Below are positions 1 through 9,278 of a stretch of DNA of 64,000 nucleotides, piece after piece. Both the position numbers and the translations under genes were made by a program. The first letter of the stretch is position 1; each line of letters starts with the position of its first letter. Source of the stretch: RPQJ01 sp963732375 (GTDB lineage Bacteria > Pseudomonadota > Gammaproteobacteria > Steroidobacterales > Steroidobacteraceae); contig CAVSZE010000012.1 of assembly GCA_963732375.1 (NCBI GenBank), forward strand, positions 1-64,000, in the 5' to 3' direction. The notes below the pieces were generated by a model, which worked only from the letters and a program-made list of their open reading frames with translations, had not been told where the DNA came from and made no database searches.

Positions 1-872
1 ACTGACCAAGGTGCTGGCACCCGGGTTGCGCCTCGGCTTCATGGTCGCCGCGCCCGAACTCATTTCGGAGGCGCGCAAGCTTCGCGGGTTCATGGTCGGT
101 CATCCGCCGCGCAACAACCAGCGCGCCATGGCGCACTTCATCCGTCTCGGCCACTACGATGCGCTGACGCGCAGCCTGCACGACGTTCCGGCGCCGCTCG
201 GAGGCTCTGCGCAACGCGCTCAACTTCTACCTGCCGCCGTGGGTGGCACTTGCCCCCGAGCCACGGCGGTACGGTGCTGTGGGTACAGGGCTCTCCGGAA
301 CTCGATGTCTCGCGTGGTGGCGGAAGCGGCGCGCCGCGGCGTGCTGGTCGAGCCCGTTGACCACTTCTATGCGTTGTCGCGCCGGCCTCTCAACTGCTTC
401 CGGCTCGGCGTGTCGGCGATTCCGACAGAACGCATTCGCGCTGGCGTGGCGGAACTCGCGGGCGTGGTGCGGGAGCTCACGGCAGGAGCAACGGAGCACC
501 TCGACAGCTGCCAGGGTCAGCGCCTGCTCGCCGACGACATACAAGCGATGTTGCCCGGTGCATCCATGACGACCAAGCGGGTCTACGGCGAGCCGCTGGA
601 GATCCGCTGGAGCGCAGACGGGGCCATGACCGGTCGTGCCGGATTGAACGGCGAAGACCAGGATTCGGGGCGGTGGTGGCTGGACGGCGACCGCTACGTT
701 CGGCAATGGAACCGCTGGTGAGTACGGGGAAACCCCGTCCTACGCGCTGGTGCTCGACGGGTCGTGTCTCAAGTTCTATCTCGAGTCCGGCCACATCGAG
801 GACACGCTGACGTTTCACCCGGGTGTCGGGGATGGCTCTTCCGCGAGTGGACTGGACCAATTTGCTTCATGA
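1..872 (+). pseudogene. MocR-like PLP aminotransferase, C-terminal part, multiply frameshifted
   Basis: The 5' end is outside the window. Frame 2 reads LAPGLRLGFMVAAPELI followed by HPPRNNQRAMAHFIRLGHYD, typical of the aminotransferase half of GntR/MocR regulators or of 2-aminoadipate-type transaminases. The reading then moves to other frames near 190 (RRSEALRNALNFYLPPWVAL), near 255 (SHGGTVLWVQGSPELDVSR), back near 315 (VVAEAARRGVLVEPVDHFYA) and again near 718. Past the aminotransferase end (about 480) lies an extra segment, LLADDIQAMLPGA through DSGRWWLDGDRYVRQW, resembling small exported 'DSGTW...DG..CRQW' domains; its reading continues to a stop at 870-872. Either a decayed gene or one with several sequence errors. 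The family call is fair; the full enzyme cannot be judged. Confidence 0.55.
852..862. promoter_or_regulatory. Candidate GntR-type operator half-site CTGGACCAATT
   Basis: The 11-base string CTGGACCAATT recurs at 1830-1840. The TGGACCA core (TGGTCCA on the other strand) resembles operators of GntR/FadR-type regulators. It lies about 90 bases before the nitrilase start. Regulation is inferred from repetition only. Confidence 0.25.
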
Positions 873-954
873 AACTGGCACTACACGGCACTAGCCGCCT
901 CACCTAGCCTGCTCCGACCGGGGTCCAGGGCCCCACGTGCCTACGGAGCTGTCC

Positions 955-1828
955 ATGTATCACTTCGCCGTGGCTGGCATACAACTCGAGCTATCGGCGC
1001 AGGACAACCTGCACCTGGTGCGCTCAGAGCTGGAGCGGCTCAAGCTGCGCTTTCCCTGGGTGGACATGGCCGTGCTGGCCGAGCTGTCGCTGTTCGGTCC
1101 GAACGTGGCGAACGCGCAGCCGATGCCGGGGCGCGTGGAGCAATCGCTCTGCGACATGGCGCGCGACCTCGGCTTGTGGCTCGTACCGGGTTCGCTGCAC
1201 GAGAGCGACGGCGACCGCATCTACAACACGACCCCGGTGATCAACCCGCGCGGCGAGGTCGTTGCACGCTACCGGGAGGTGCCCGTTCCTGCCGTACGAA
1301 AAGGGCATCACGCCGGGTACCGAGTTCGTGGTCTTCGACGTACCGGACGTGGGCAGGTTCGGCGTGTCGATCTGCTACGACATGTGGTTCCCGGAGACGA
1401 CGCGCACGCTGGCCTGGATGGGTGCCGAAGTCCTGATCCATCCGACGATGACCAATACCATCGACCGCGACCTGGAACTCGCCATCGCGCGGACCAACGC
1501 GGCGGTGAACCAGTGCTACCTGGTGGACGTCAACTGCGCGGGCAGGCTGGGCAACGGCCGCTCCATCGTGGTCGGTCCCGACGGAAACGTCATTCACCAG
1601 GCCGGCATCGGCAACGAAGTGATTCCGGTCGAACTCGACCTGGACCTCGTGCGGCGCAGTCGGAAGCGCGGACTGCTCGGGCTCGGGCAGGTCCTGAAGA
1701 GTTTCCGCGACAGTACCGTGAAGTTTCCACCCTACGTCGAGGGCCATGGCCAGTCCGAGTCGCTGCGCGAACTCGGACCGCTGGACATGCCATCCCGCTC
1801 CGCTGAACCAGGCGAGGAATCCGAGTGA
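955..1828 (+). CDS. Carbon-nitrogen hydrolase (nitrilase superfamily), frameshifted
   Basis: Likely hydrolyses an amide or nitrile through a Glu-Lys-Cys triad. The start is ATG 955 with GGAG seven bases upstream; a GTG at 937 is also in frame but has no better ribosome site. Frame 1 carries the N-terminal half with the Glu (VLAELSLFG) and ends in sense near VARYRE. The family sequence continues in frame 2 with PFLPYEKG (the Lys) and VSICYDMWFPE (the nucleophilic Cys). The frame changes between about 1276 and 1283. Joined, the product would be near 290 residues, a normal size. It lies between the aminotransferase remnant and the receptor gene, so it may act on an imported nitrogen compound. 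Substrate unknown. The shift may be real or an assembly error. Confidence 0.7.
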
Positions 1829-1845
1829 TCTGGACCAATTGATCA
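1826..1845. promoter_or_regulatory. Inverted repeat TGATC-N10-GATCA around TGGACCAATT
   Basis: The sequence TGATC TGGACCAATT GATCA has perfect 5-base outer arms and contains the same TGGACCAATT as 852-862. It overlaps the nitrilase stop codon and precedes the receptor gene by about 100 bases. It is a candidate operator for a GntR-family regulator; the factor is unknown. Confidence 0.3.
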
Positions 1846-1942
1846 TCACGGACTGGATCTATGGAGCATCCCGAACGTCGAATATTTTTCTGTAACAACG
1901 GCGGCGTCGCCGACCACGGCAAATAACGAGAGGGGGTCTGGT

Positions 1943-4516
1943 ATGAGCAATCACGAGTTCGGTGGAGCCAGCGTACTGGCCGCTGCAGTCAGGCAATGCC
2001 TGCGCGCAGCCCGTCCCAGGGGCGGCGCCATTGCGTTGTCGTTCGCCGCGGCAGGATTGCAGTGCGTCGGGGCAGGCACCGCGATGGCCGCCACGGGCGA
2101 CCAGGGACTCGAGGAGATCGTAGTCACCGCGACACGGCGTGAGCAGTCGGTGCAGGAAATTCCCTTCAATATCTCCGCGATGAGCGGCGAGATTCTCACG
2201 TCGGGCATCATCAGCGACCAGGTCGAGGCGCTGCGAATGATGTCCGGCATCTCGGTGCTGGATCGCGGATTCCGCAACTCCGGCATGGCCGGAAGCATCA
2301 TCATTCGTGGCATCAACGTTGACAGCGCCTCGAACGGAGACGTGCCGCTGGCCGCGCCGACGGCAGTCGCCGTCTACATCGACGACACGGCGCTGAACAG
2401 CAACTTCGTGCTGAAGGACATCGAGCGCATCGAGGTGCTGCGCGGGCCGCAGGGCACGCTGTACGGGTCGGGTTCGCTGGCCGGTAATGTCCGCTACATC
2501 ATGAACAAGCCCGACACGAGCGCACTCAGTGGCTACGCGAGTGTCAACATGGGCGTTACGGACGGGTCGGGCGGCTACAACTTCAATCCCGACGTGATGC
2601 TGAATGTCCCGATCGGGGACACAATCGCGTTCCGCGCCTCTGCCGGCATGATCAACAACGACGGCATCGTCGATTACCCGAACGTCTACGTGCAGCAAGA
2701 CGGCGTGCCGGTGCCGGACAACGGCGACATCGTGACCGGCACGCCGGTATACAAGCGGCTGAAGGACGTGGACAACGTGGACCTCAAGTACGCGCGCGCC
2801 GCGGCACTGTGGTCACCCGGTGAAAATTTCGAGGCGCGCCTGTCCTACATGTGGCAGGACGATCACACCGGCGGCCGGCGTCAGACGACCAGCGGCATCA
2901 ACGAGGTCACCGGGCAGAAGTACAAGGACTACCAGTACGGGGCCGTTCAGAAGGAGCCGTCCGACCGTACGGTGCAGCTCACCGCGCTCGAGATGGAGGT
3001 CGGCCTCGGATTCGCGACGCTCACGTCGAGCACTTCGTACTTCGGCGAGAACGGCAACGGCATCAGCGACAATTCGGGCACCTATGCACGCAACGGCTGG
3101 TTCAGGTTCTACGGCAGCTCGCCGCGGCCGATTGCGAAGGCCGACCGGTTCTACGACCAGAGCGCGTTCACACAGGAATTTCGTCTGGTTTCGGATGGCG
3201 AACATTTCGTCGACTGGCTCGCCGGGCTCTATTACACGAACCAGGACAGCCTGCTCGGGCAGAACAGCTACCTGGTGGGCTACATCCCGTACCTGAATGC
3301 GATCGACTTGTACGGGCTCGCGCCGTACACGACGGACCAGGACTTCCTGTTCCGGCGTCGCCAGACCTACGACGAGACCGCGCTCTACGGCGAAATGACG
3401 TTCAACTTCACCGACGACCTGCACTTGACGCTCGGCGGCCGCTGGTTCGACAGCTCCGTGAATGTCAATGCCCGCGTCGATATCCCGATCTGGGACCCGT
3501 CGGGAGCCTCGGCCGGTGTTGCCAAGGCGGACCAGAGCGAGAGTGACTTCCTGTTTCGCGGCAACTTCGCCTGGGACGTGACGGACAAGTCCATGCTCTA
3601 CGCGACGTTCTCGCAGGGCTATCGCCACGGCGGTTCGAACGCGGTGCCGACCTCCGGCCACTACGCCGAAAACCCGGCTTACCTGACCTTCAAGTCCGAC
3701 ACCGTTGACAACTATGAGCTCGGCTTCAAGGGCACGATGGACGCGCTGAACTACTCGGTGTCCCTCTTCTACACGGACTGGAACCGGCCGCAGCTAAACA
3801 CCCAATCCTCGAACTGGGGCTTCTTCGCGGTCGTAAACGGTGACACCGCGACCACGCAGGGTATCGAACTCGAGCTATCGGGTCGCATCAATGACGAGTT
3901 CTCCTACATGCTCGGCTACACCTTTACCGACGCGCAGCTGACAGGCCCCGTTTACCAGCCGGGCGGCAACTTGTACGCAGACGGCATCTATTACAGTGAC
4001 CTGATCGGCAAGGATGGGGGCGACCTGCCGGGCGCCGCAGAGAACATACTGAGCGCCTCGCTAATGTACGAGACCTCATTCGCCCACGACGTGGGGTTCA
4101 GCGCCGTGCTGAGCGGGTACTACCAGTCAGGCACGGTCAACGCCCTCGGCAACAGCGACTGCCAGACAGAGTACTACACGACTACCTGGCGGGCCCCGAA
4201 CTGCAAGGACACCGGGAACCCGAACCCTAGCGTGTCGTCAGGCGCGATTTACGCGCCGGACTCGGTGTTCTCGAAGTACTACGCCAAGATCGACTCCTTC
4301 CAGATCTGGAACCTGAGTGGGAACTTCACCTGGGAAAGCTGGAACGCGTCGTTGTACGTGAAGAACATCTTCAATGACTCCGGCACGACCGGTATCGGCA
4401 CGGCTCTGGCCTATGGGTCCAATACCGATCCGACGCAGAACTTCTACGGCTCCAACCAGCGCAACTTCATCGCGCTGCCGAGGACCTTCGGGCTGGTCAT
4501 CGGCTACAAGTTCTGA
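1943..4516 (+). CDS. TonB-dependent outer-membrane receptor
   Basis: Encodes an 857-residue ligand-gated outer-membrane barrel that takes up a substrate with energy from TonB-ExbBD. A long signal peptide (about residues 1-49, ending AMA) is followed by a TonB box, LEEIVVTATRR (56-66). Next come the plug domain (MSGISVLDRGF, IIIRGINVD, IERIEVLRGPQGTLYGSGSLAGNVRY) and a long barrel ending in GLVIGYKF, with the terminal Phe expected for BAM insertion. ATG 1943 follows an AGAGGGGG ribosome site. No N-terminal signalling domain for a FecIR-type sigma/anti-sigma relay is seen. The barrel type resembles receptors paired with sulfotransferase or hydrolase genes in Sphingomonadales and related gammaproteobacteria. 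The ligand cannot be read from the sequence. It probably works with the next three genes. Confidence 0.93.
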   Translation: MSNHEFGGASVLAAAVRQCLRAARPRGGAIALSFAAAGLQCVGAGTAMAATGDQGLEEIVVTATRREQSVQEIPFNISAMSGEILTSGIISDQVEALRMMSGISVLDRGFRNSGMAGSIIIRGINVDSASNGDVPLAAPTAVAVYIDDTALNSNFVLKDIERIEVLRGPQGTLYGSGSLAGNVRYIMNKPDTSALSGYASVNMGVTDGSGGYNFNPDVMLNVPIGDTIAFRASAGMINNDGIVDYPNVYVQQDGVPVPDNGDIVTGTPVYKRLKDVDNVDLKYARAAALWSPGENFEARLSYMWQDDHTGGRRQTTSGINEVTGQKYKDYQYGAVQKEPSDRTVQLTALEMEVGLGFATLTSSTSYFGENGNGISDNSGTYARNGWFRFYGSSPRPIAKADRFYDQSAFTQEFRLVSDGEHFVDWLAGLYYTNQDSLLGQNSYLVGYIPYLNAIDLYGLAPYTTDQDFLFRRRQTYDETALYGEMTFNFTDDLHLTLGGRWFDSSVNVNARVDIPIWDPSGASAGVAKADQSESDFLFRGNFAWDVTDKSMLYATFSQGYRHGGSNAVPTSGHYAENPAYLTFKSDTVDNYELGFKGTMDALNYSVSLFYTDWNRPQLNTQSSNWGFFAVVNGDTATTQGIELELSGRINDEFSYMLGYTFTDAQLTGPVYQPGGNLYADGIYYSDLIGKDGGDLPGAAENILSASLMYETSFAHDVGFSAVLSGYYQSGTVNALGNSDCQTEYYTTTWRAPNCKDTGNPNPSVSSGAIYAPDSVFSKYYAKIDSFQIWNLSGNFTWESWNASLYVKNIFNDSGTTGIGTALAYGSNTDPTQNFYGSNQRNFIALPRTFGLVIGYKF

Positions 4517-4617
4517 CGCAGCCGGGCAGGAAGGCCGGCCCCCGGCCTTCTTGCCTTGCGGCGGGACGCGTGCGTGAATGCCGGGCAACAGGGGCTGGAA
4601 TTTCGCGAACTTCAGAC

Positions 4618-6204
4618 ATGACACGCGCAATGCCGCAGGACCGGACGCGGCTGGCTGGGCTGGTCACCTCACGCATCGATGCGCGTGACCTGCGTGGAGC
4701 GCTCGAGGCCTGCCAGGCGCTGAACGCCGAATTCCCTGACTACGCCCACGGCTGGTACCTCGCGAGCTTCCTGATGAGGAAGGCACGGAACCACACGGAT
4801 GCGCTGCGAGCCGTGGACAGGGCACTGGATCTCGAGCAGTCGGGCAGGTACCTGCTGCAGCGGGTGAAGTGCCTGCTGGAGTCCGGCGACCTGGCGGCGG
4901 CGCGAGCCGGCGCGGCGGATCTGCTGGGCCGCGACTTCGGCGATGCCATGCTGCACGACGATTTCGGCGCGGTACTGCACCAGCTCGGGGACCAGCGCGC
5001 GGCACGCGACCAGTACCAACGCGCCATCGCGCTCGATCCGCGCAACGCACAGCACCACTACAACCTCGCGGCGGTGCTGCGCTACCTCGGCGACGCCGAG
5101 GGCGCTGAAGCAGCGTACGACACTGCCATTTCGCTCCGGCCCCAGGACTACGAGGCATACAACGGGCGCGCCCAGCTGCGCAGGCAGACGCGCGAGCACA
5201 ACCATGTCGCCGGGATCGAGGCGGTGCTCGCGACCGCGAAGTCCCCTGCTGGTCGCGTGGAACTGTGTTATGCGCTTGCAAAGGAACTCGAGGACATTGG
5301 CGACTTCGACGCCTCGTTCGCGCGCCTGAAGGAGGGCGCGGACCTGAAGCGTCGGCACATGCGCTATGACGTCCAGACCGATCTCGACATCATGCGACGG
5401 ATTGGCGAGGTCTTCGGCGGCGATCAGATCGCGGGTACGCAGGCCGGCGCCCTCGGGGAAGAGGCGATATTCGTCTTCGGCCTGCCCAGGACCGGGACGA
5501 CTCTCGTGGAGCGCATCCTCGCCAGCCACCCCGAAGTCTGCGCCGCGGGCGAGTTGAACAGCTTCTCGCTGGAACTGGTCAGGATGGTGCGGGGGTTGCC
5601 CGGCGGCGCATTGGCATCGCGTCTCGACTTCGTTGATCGCGCGGCCATGATCGATTTCCAGGCGCTGGGCGAAGCCTACCTGGCGGCCACGCTTCCTTAC
5701 CGGGACACTCGGCTGCGATTCATCGACAAGCTGCCGTTCAACTACCTGTACGCCGGGCTGATCCACCGGGCGTTGCCGCGCGCGCGCATCGTGAGCCTCG
5801 ATAGGCACCCGATGGACAGCTGCTATTCGGTCTACAAGCAGCTGTTCCGCGACGCGTATCCTTTCTCGTACGACCTGGACGACCTCGGTCGTTACTTCAT
5901 CGCGTACACGGAACTGATGCGCCACTGGCGAGCTGCGATGCCGGGCGTGATCCACACGGTCCGGTACGAAGACCTCGTGGCTGACCTGGAAGGAGAGGCG
6001 CGGAGGCTGCTCGATTACTGCGGCCTCGCGTGGGACGAGCGCTGCCTGCGGTTTCACGAGAACGCGGCCGCCTCCACGACGGCGAGTGCGTTGCAGGTGC
6101 GACAGCCTGTTTATTCCCATTCGATCGGCCGTTGGCGCCGCTACTCGAGGCAACTCGAGCCGCTGAGAGTGCGGCTCGCCGCAGCCGGCATCGACACGGA
6201 TTAG
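4618..6204 (+). CDS. TPR-repeat sulfotransferase
   Basis: About 528 residues. The N-terminal half holds tetratricopeptide repeats (clear ones near 110-185, e.g. GAVLHQLGDQRAARDQYQRA and YNLAAVLRYLGDAEGAEAAY). The C-terminal half is a PAPS-dependent sulfotransferase: the phosphosulfate-binding loop is FGLPRTGTT (about 287-295), followed by LVERILASHPEV, with the downstream RIVSLDRHPMDSCYSVYKQ matching the 3'-phosphate site. A GTG at 4570 is in frame; ATG 4618 is preferred because residues before it look non-coding. It lies about 100 bases after the receptor gene and just before the hydrolase, probably one transcript. In this family TPRs commonly bind peptide or protein acceptors; the acceptor here is unknown. 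Confidence 0.88.
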   Translation: MTRAMPQDRTRLAGLVTSRIDARDLRGALEACQALNAEFPDYAHGWYLASFLMRKARNHTDALRAVDRALDLEQSGRYLLQRVKCLLESGDLAAARAGAADLLGRDFGDAMLHDDFGAVLHQLGDQRAARDQYQRAIALDPRNAQHHYNLAAVLRYLGDAEGAEAAYDTAISLRPQDYEAYNGRAQLRRQTREHNHVAGIEAVLATAKSPAGRVELCYALAKELEDIGDFDASFARLKEGADLKRRHMRYDVQTDLDIMRRIGEVFGGDQIAGTQAGALGEEAIFVFGLPRTGTTLVERILASHPEVCAAGELNSFSLELVRMVRGLPGGALASRLDFVDRAAMIDFQALGEAYLAATLPYRDTRLRFIDKLPFNYLYAGLIHRALPRARIVSLDRHPMDSCYSVYKQLFRDAYPFSYDLDDLGRYFIAYTELMRHWRAAMPGVIHTVRYEDLVADLEGEARRLLDYCGLAWDERCLRFHENAAASTTASALQVRQPVYSHSIGRWRRYSRQLEPLRVRLAAAGIDTD

Positions 6205-6210
6205 CCGACG

Positions 6211-8007
6211 TTGCGCTTGCGCCATGCCCTGTTTGCCGCGTTGTTGGTCGTCGTCACGTCGGCAAGTGGCCAGGTGCCGCCCGGGGCCGTGCCGCCCGGG
6301 CAGCGGACCGCGTTGCGTGCGGGGGAAATGCTGGGCGGCTGGTCCTACGTCGAGCCGCTGCCGATGGCCGCCTATGCGCCGCGCGAGTCGGGCGGTCGAG
6401 CGGCCGACGTGTTCGAGGGGCGGCTCAGGCTGCGCGCCGGCGCGCATCCGCCGGGCTCGAGGGTGCTGCGCGACGATTACCAGACGGCTGCATCGGCCGA
6501 CGCCGCGGTGGCCCGGCTGCCTGACCTCGACCTCGATTTCATGCAGCACGGCGACCGGTTGATCCCGGCCCGCGCAGGCCCGTTTCCATCCTCGCACCCG
6601 TACTGGGAGTTCGTCATCGGCACCGGGCGGGTGTGGCGCGAACCGGACGACGACGGTTACTCACGCGCGTCGATTCCCTTCGCGCTGGTCGAGGTCAACG
6701 CGAACTGCGTGCACAACGGCGTGCTGAGTTTCCTTTACCGCGCGGATGGCCGAATGTCGAAGGCGGCCTACCAGGTAAGCACCGAGACCTGCGCATACTT
6801 CAAGGCAGACCTGTGGGGACTGCTCGTTGCCAGCTACACGCCGCAACCGGTTCCAGCGCGTGATGTCATCGTCCGCGCCCACGAGATCGAGGCCGCCGGC
6901 CGCCTGCCGCGCAAGCCCGTCGCCGAGCTTGCACGGGATTATCCCGGCACGAACCTTTCCAGCTTCGCCCATCCCGAAGACGTGAAGCCCGCCGATCTCA
7001 CCACATGGGGTGTCGTAGTCGGTGGCATCCATTACGCGGGCGGATGCCCGACCCGCGCGGGCGAGTACCCGTTCTGCGAGCAGATCGAACTGCCGTCCTA
7101 CTCGCTGGCAAAATCGGCCTTCGCTGCGCTGGCGCTGATGCGTCTCGAGAAACTCTACCCCGGGACGCGGCTCGAGCGCGTGTCCGACCACGTGCCCGAG
7201 TGTCGCGCTAGCGGCAACTGGTCGGACGTGTCGCTCGAGAACCTGCTGGACATGACGAGCGGCAACTATCTCTCGGCAGCTGACCATGCCGACGAGTACG
7301 AGGCCGGCGTGGATCCGGGTTTCTTCATGGCCGCAACGCACGCGGCGAAGATCGACTACGCCTGCAATCGATTTCCGCGACATGCGCCGCCGGGAGAGCG
7401 TTTCGTCTACCGGACGAGCGACACCTACATCCTCGGATCCGCGATGTCCGACGTCGTGCGGCGCGAGCTGGGCGCGAAGGCCGACATCGTCGACGACGTG
7501 CTGGCACCGGGCGTGTGGCGCGCGGCAGGCCTCGGCGCCGCTGTCGGAAACGTGCGTCGCACGAGGGACGCGATCGCGCAGCCATTCACCGGCTACGGAT
7601 TGCTGCTCCAGCCCGACGACGTCGCAAAGCTGGCGCGGTTCTTCGAGTCAACCAGCAGTCTCCCCGGGCAGTTGCTCGATCCCGCGATGTACCGGGCCGC
7701 CCTGCAGCGCGAGCCCGGCGACCGCGGCCTTCGTGCATCGGAGGACGGTGCACTCGTGTACAACAACGGCTTCTGGGCCGTGCGTGTCGCCGGCCTTCCG
7801 GGATGCGACGCGGACCAGTTCGTTCCGTTCATGTCCGGTTACGGCGGGATCAGCCTCGTGCTGATGCCGAACGACGTCGCCTACTACTATTTCAGCGACG
7901 GCGGTGATTTCCACTTCATGCGCGCCCTGCGCGAGGCCGCGAACATCCGACCTTACTGCGCACCGGGGTCCCGCGAGCCCCAGCCACCAGGGAACCAGCA
8001 ACAATGA
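6211..8007 (+). CDS. Exported serine hydrolase, beta-lactamase/DD-peptidase fold, with extra N-terminal domain
   Basis: 598 residues with a cleavable signal peptide (LRHALFAALLVVVTSASGQ). The C-terminal half has the class C beta-lactamase/esterase motifs: S298-L-A-K301 (SxxK), then Y400-R-T-S as the YxN-like motif, with LENLLDMTSGNY between them. The first 240 residues form a separate region with no motif I recognise. The start is TTG 6211, six bases after the sulfotransferase stop; no other start in the frame would keep the signal peptide. It overlaps the transporter gene by four bases (ATGA), so the two are probably translated together. It likely hydrolyses an ester or amide in the periplasm. 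It could equally be a D-aminopeptidase or a carboxylesterase; it is not a proven beta-lactamase. Confidence 0.82.
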   Translation: MRLRHALFAALLVVVTSASGQVPPGAVPPGQRTALRAGEMLGGWSYVEPLPMAAYAPRESGGRAADVFEGRLRLRAGAHPPGSRVLRDDYQTAASADAAVARLPDLDLDFMQHGDRLIPARAGPFPSSHPYWEFVIGTGRVWREPDDDGYSRASIPFALVEVNANCVHNGVLSFLYRADGRMSKAAYQVSTETCAYFKADLWGLLVASYTPQPVPARDVIVRAHEIEAAGRLPRKPVAELARDYPGTNLSSFAHPEDVKPADLTTWGVVVGGIHYAGGCPTRAGEYPFCEQIELPSYSLAKSAFAALALMRLEKLYPGTRLERVSDHVPECRASGNWSDVSLENLLDMTSGNYLSAADHADEYEAGVDPGFFMAATHAAKIDYACNRFPRHAPPGERFVYRTSDTYILGSAMSDVVRRELGAKADIVDDVLAPGVWRAAGLGAAVGNVRRTRDAIAQPFTGYGLLLQPDDVAKLARFFESTSSLPGQLLDPAMYRAALQREPGDRGLRASEDGALVYNNGFWAVRVAGLPGCDADQFVPFMSGYGGISLVLMPNDVAYYYFSDGGDFHFMRALREAANIRPYCAPGSREPQPPGNQQQ

Positions 8008-9233
8008 ACCTTCCCTCTGCCGGCAAAGGCCGCCCGGCCGATGTCGTCTTCCTCGGCTTGCGCAAGGCGTCGCCAAACGGGGAGATTGCCCGGATCCTGC
8101 TCGCGTTCCTTGCGAGTGCCGGGCTCTTCTACGTGAATATCATGCCGGCGCTGGTTGACGGCCTGATCCACGGCGCGGGCTTCAGCAATCGCCAGGCGGG
8201 GATGATCGGGTCGAGCAACGTCTATGGCGCGGCGCTCGGGGCGCTTGTGGCCGTGTTCCTGGTCAAGCGGATCAACTGGCGCGTGGCCGCGTATGTGCTG
8301 CTGGTCGGGTTGATCTGCATGGACCTGGTGTCCATGACGCTGCACGGCTTCGAGCAATTGCTGGTGGTGCGATTCCTGCACGGCTTCATCGGCGGCATGC
8401 TGGTCGGCATCGGTTTCTCGATCATCTCCCGCACTCGAGAGGCCGATCGAACCTTCGGCTACCTGCTGCTGGTCCAGGTCGGCGTCGGCGGGATCGGCCT
8501 GATGCTGCTGCCGCCGCTCGTCCCGTTACTGGGCACCTGGGTGCTGTTCGCCGCGCTGATCATGTTCAGTGCCGTGACACTTGCCATGGTGCCGTTCCTG
8601 GACTCATACCCGGCCGGTGGCAAGCCGAAGCGTGCCGTGAGGACTGCCGACGGGCGGCTGCGTCGCGGGCCGCTGATACTGAGCCTGCTCGCGACCTTCC
8701 TTTTCCAGGGGGGCAACATGGCCGTGTACGCTTACGCCATAGGCATCGGCAAGGCGGCCGGACTCGGCACGGGGATCACGAGTCCGGCGCTCGCGGTTGC
8801 GGACTGGATCGCCATCGCGGGCTCGGCACTCGTGATTTTTCTCTCCACGCGCTACGGGCGCACCGTGCCGCTCATCATCGCGATTCTCGTCACGGCCGCC
8901 GCCACGTGGGCACTGCACTTCAGTGGACTTGCCGCTGTCTACGTGGTGGCCAACTGCGTGGTGGGCATGACTTGGGCCTTTGGTATCCCGTACCTGCTTG
9001 GAATGTGCGCCGAGTTCGACGCGACCGGCCAGATGGCGGCTCTGGGCGGGTTTGCCTCGAAGATGGGGCTGGCCTCCGGGCCAATGCTCGCGGCGCTGGT
9101 GGTCGGGAAGTCGAACTACGGCCTCGTCATTAATCTCGGCACAGTAATACTGCTGCTGTGCCTGCTGGCGGCTCTGCTGCCTTCGCTATTGTTGGACCGG
9201 GAACGGCGCGCGGCGGACGCGCTTATCGATTGA
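8004..9233 (+). CDS. Major facilitator superfamily transporter
   Basis: A 409-residue inner-membrane protein with about twelve hydrophobic segments, in two halves separated by a basic cytoplasmic stretch (YPAGGKPKRAVRTADGRLRRG, near 195-215). The first segments (ILLAFLASAGLFYVNIMPALV, GAALGALVAVFLVKRINWRV) fit the MFS pattern with a short basic loop after helix 2. The start ATG overlaps the hydrolase stop by four bases, which argues for one operon with the hydrolase, sulfotransferase and perhaps the receptor. It may move the product of the periplasmic hydrolase across the inner membrane. The direction of transport and the substrate are not visible. Confidence 0.85.
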   Translation: MNLPSAGKGRPADVVFLGLRKASPNGEIARILLAFLASAGLFYVNIMPALVDGLIHGAGFSNRQAGMIGSSNVYGAALGALVAVFLVKRINWRVAAYVLLVGLICMDLVSMTLHGFEQLLVVRFLHGFIGGMLVGIGFSIISRTREADRTFGYLLLVQVGVGGIGLMLLPPLVPLLGTWVLFAALIMFSAVTLAMVPFLDSYPAGGKPKRAVRTADGRLRRGPLILSLLATFLFQGGNMAVYAYAIGIGKAAGLGTGITSPALAVADWIAIAGSALVIFLSTRYGRTVPLIIAILVTAAATWALHFSGLAAVYVVANCVVGMTWAFGIPYLLGMCAEFDATGQMAALGGFASKMGLASGPMLAALVVGKSNYGLVINLGTVILLLCLLAALLPSLLLDRERRAADALID

Positions 9234-9239
9234 TTTCCC

Positions 9240-9247
9240 TATAGAAT
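9240..9247 (+). promoter_or_regulatory. -10 element TATAGAAT for tRNA-Leu
   Basis: TATAGAAT followed by the GC-rich CCGCCCGG lies about 32 bases before the tRNA. No good -35 hexamer is seen at 16-18 bases upstream. The same AGAATCCGC string occurs before gltX. A GC-rich discriminator is typical of stringently controlled stable-RNA promoters. Confidence 0.4.
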
Positions 9248-9278
9248 CCGCCCGGTCGCCGGCAGGGGCGGCTTGCCC

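Noticed and set aside
4669..6597. Long minus-strand open frame opposite the sulfotransferase
   Set aside because: The GC-rich plus-strand gene creates open antisense frames. The plus strand has clear family motifs; the minus frame is Arg/Gln/His-rich and has no recognisable domain.
6211..8007. Calling the serine hydrolase an antibiotic-resistance beta-lactamase
   Set aside because: SxxK and YxT motifs are shared by many esterases and peptidases, it has a large extra N-terminal domain, and its context is uptake, not resistance.
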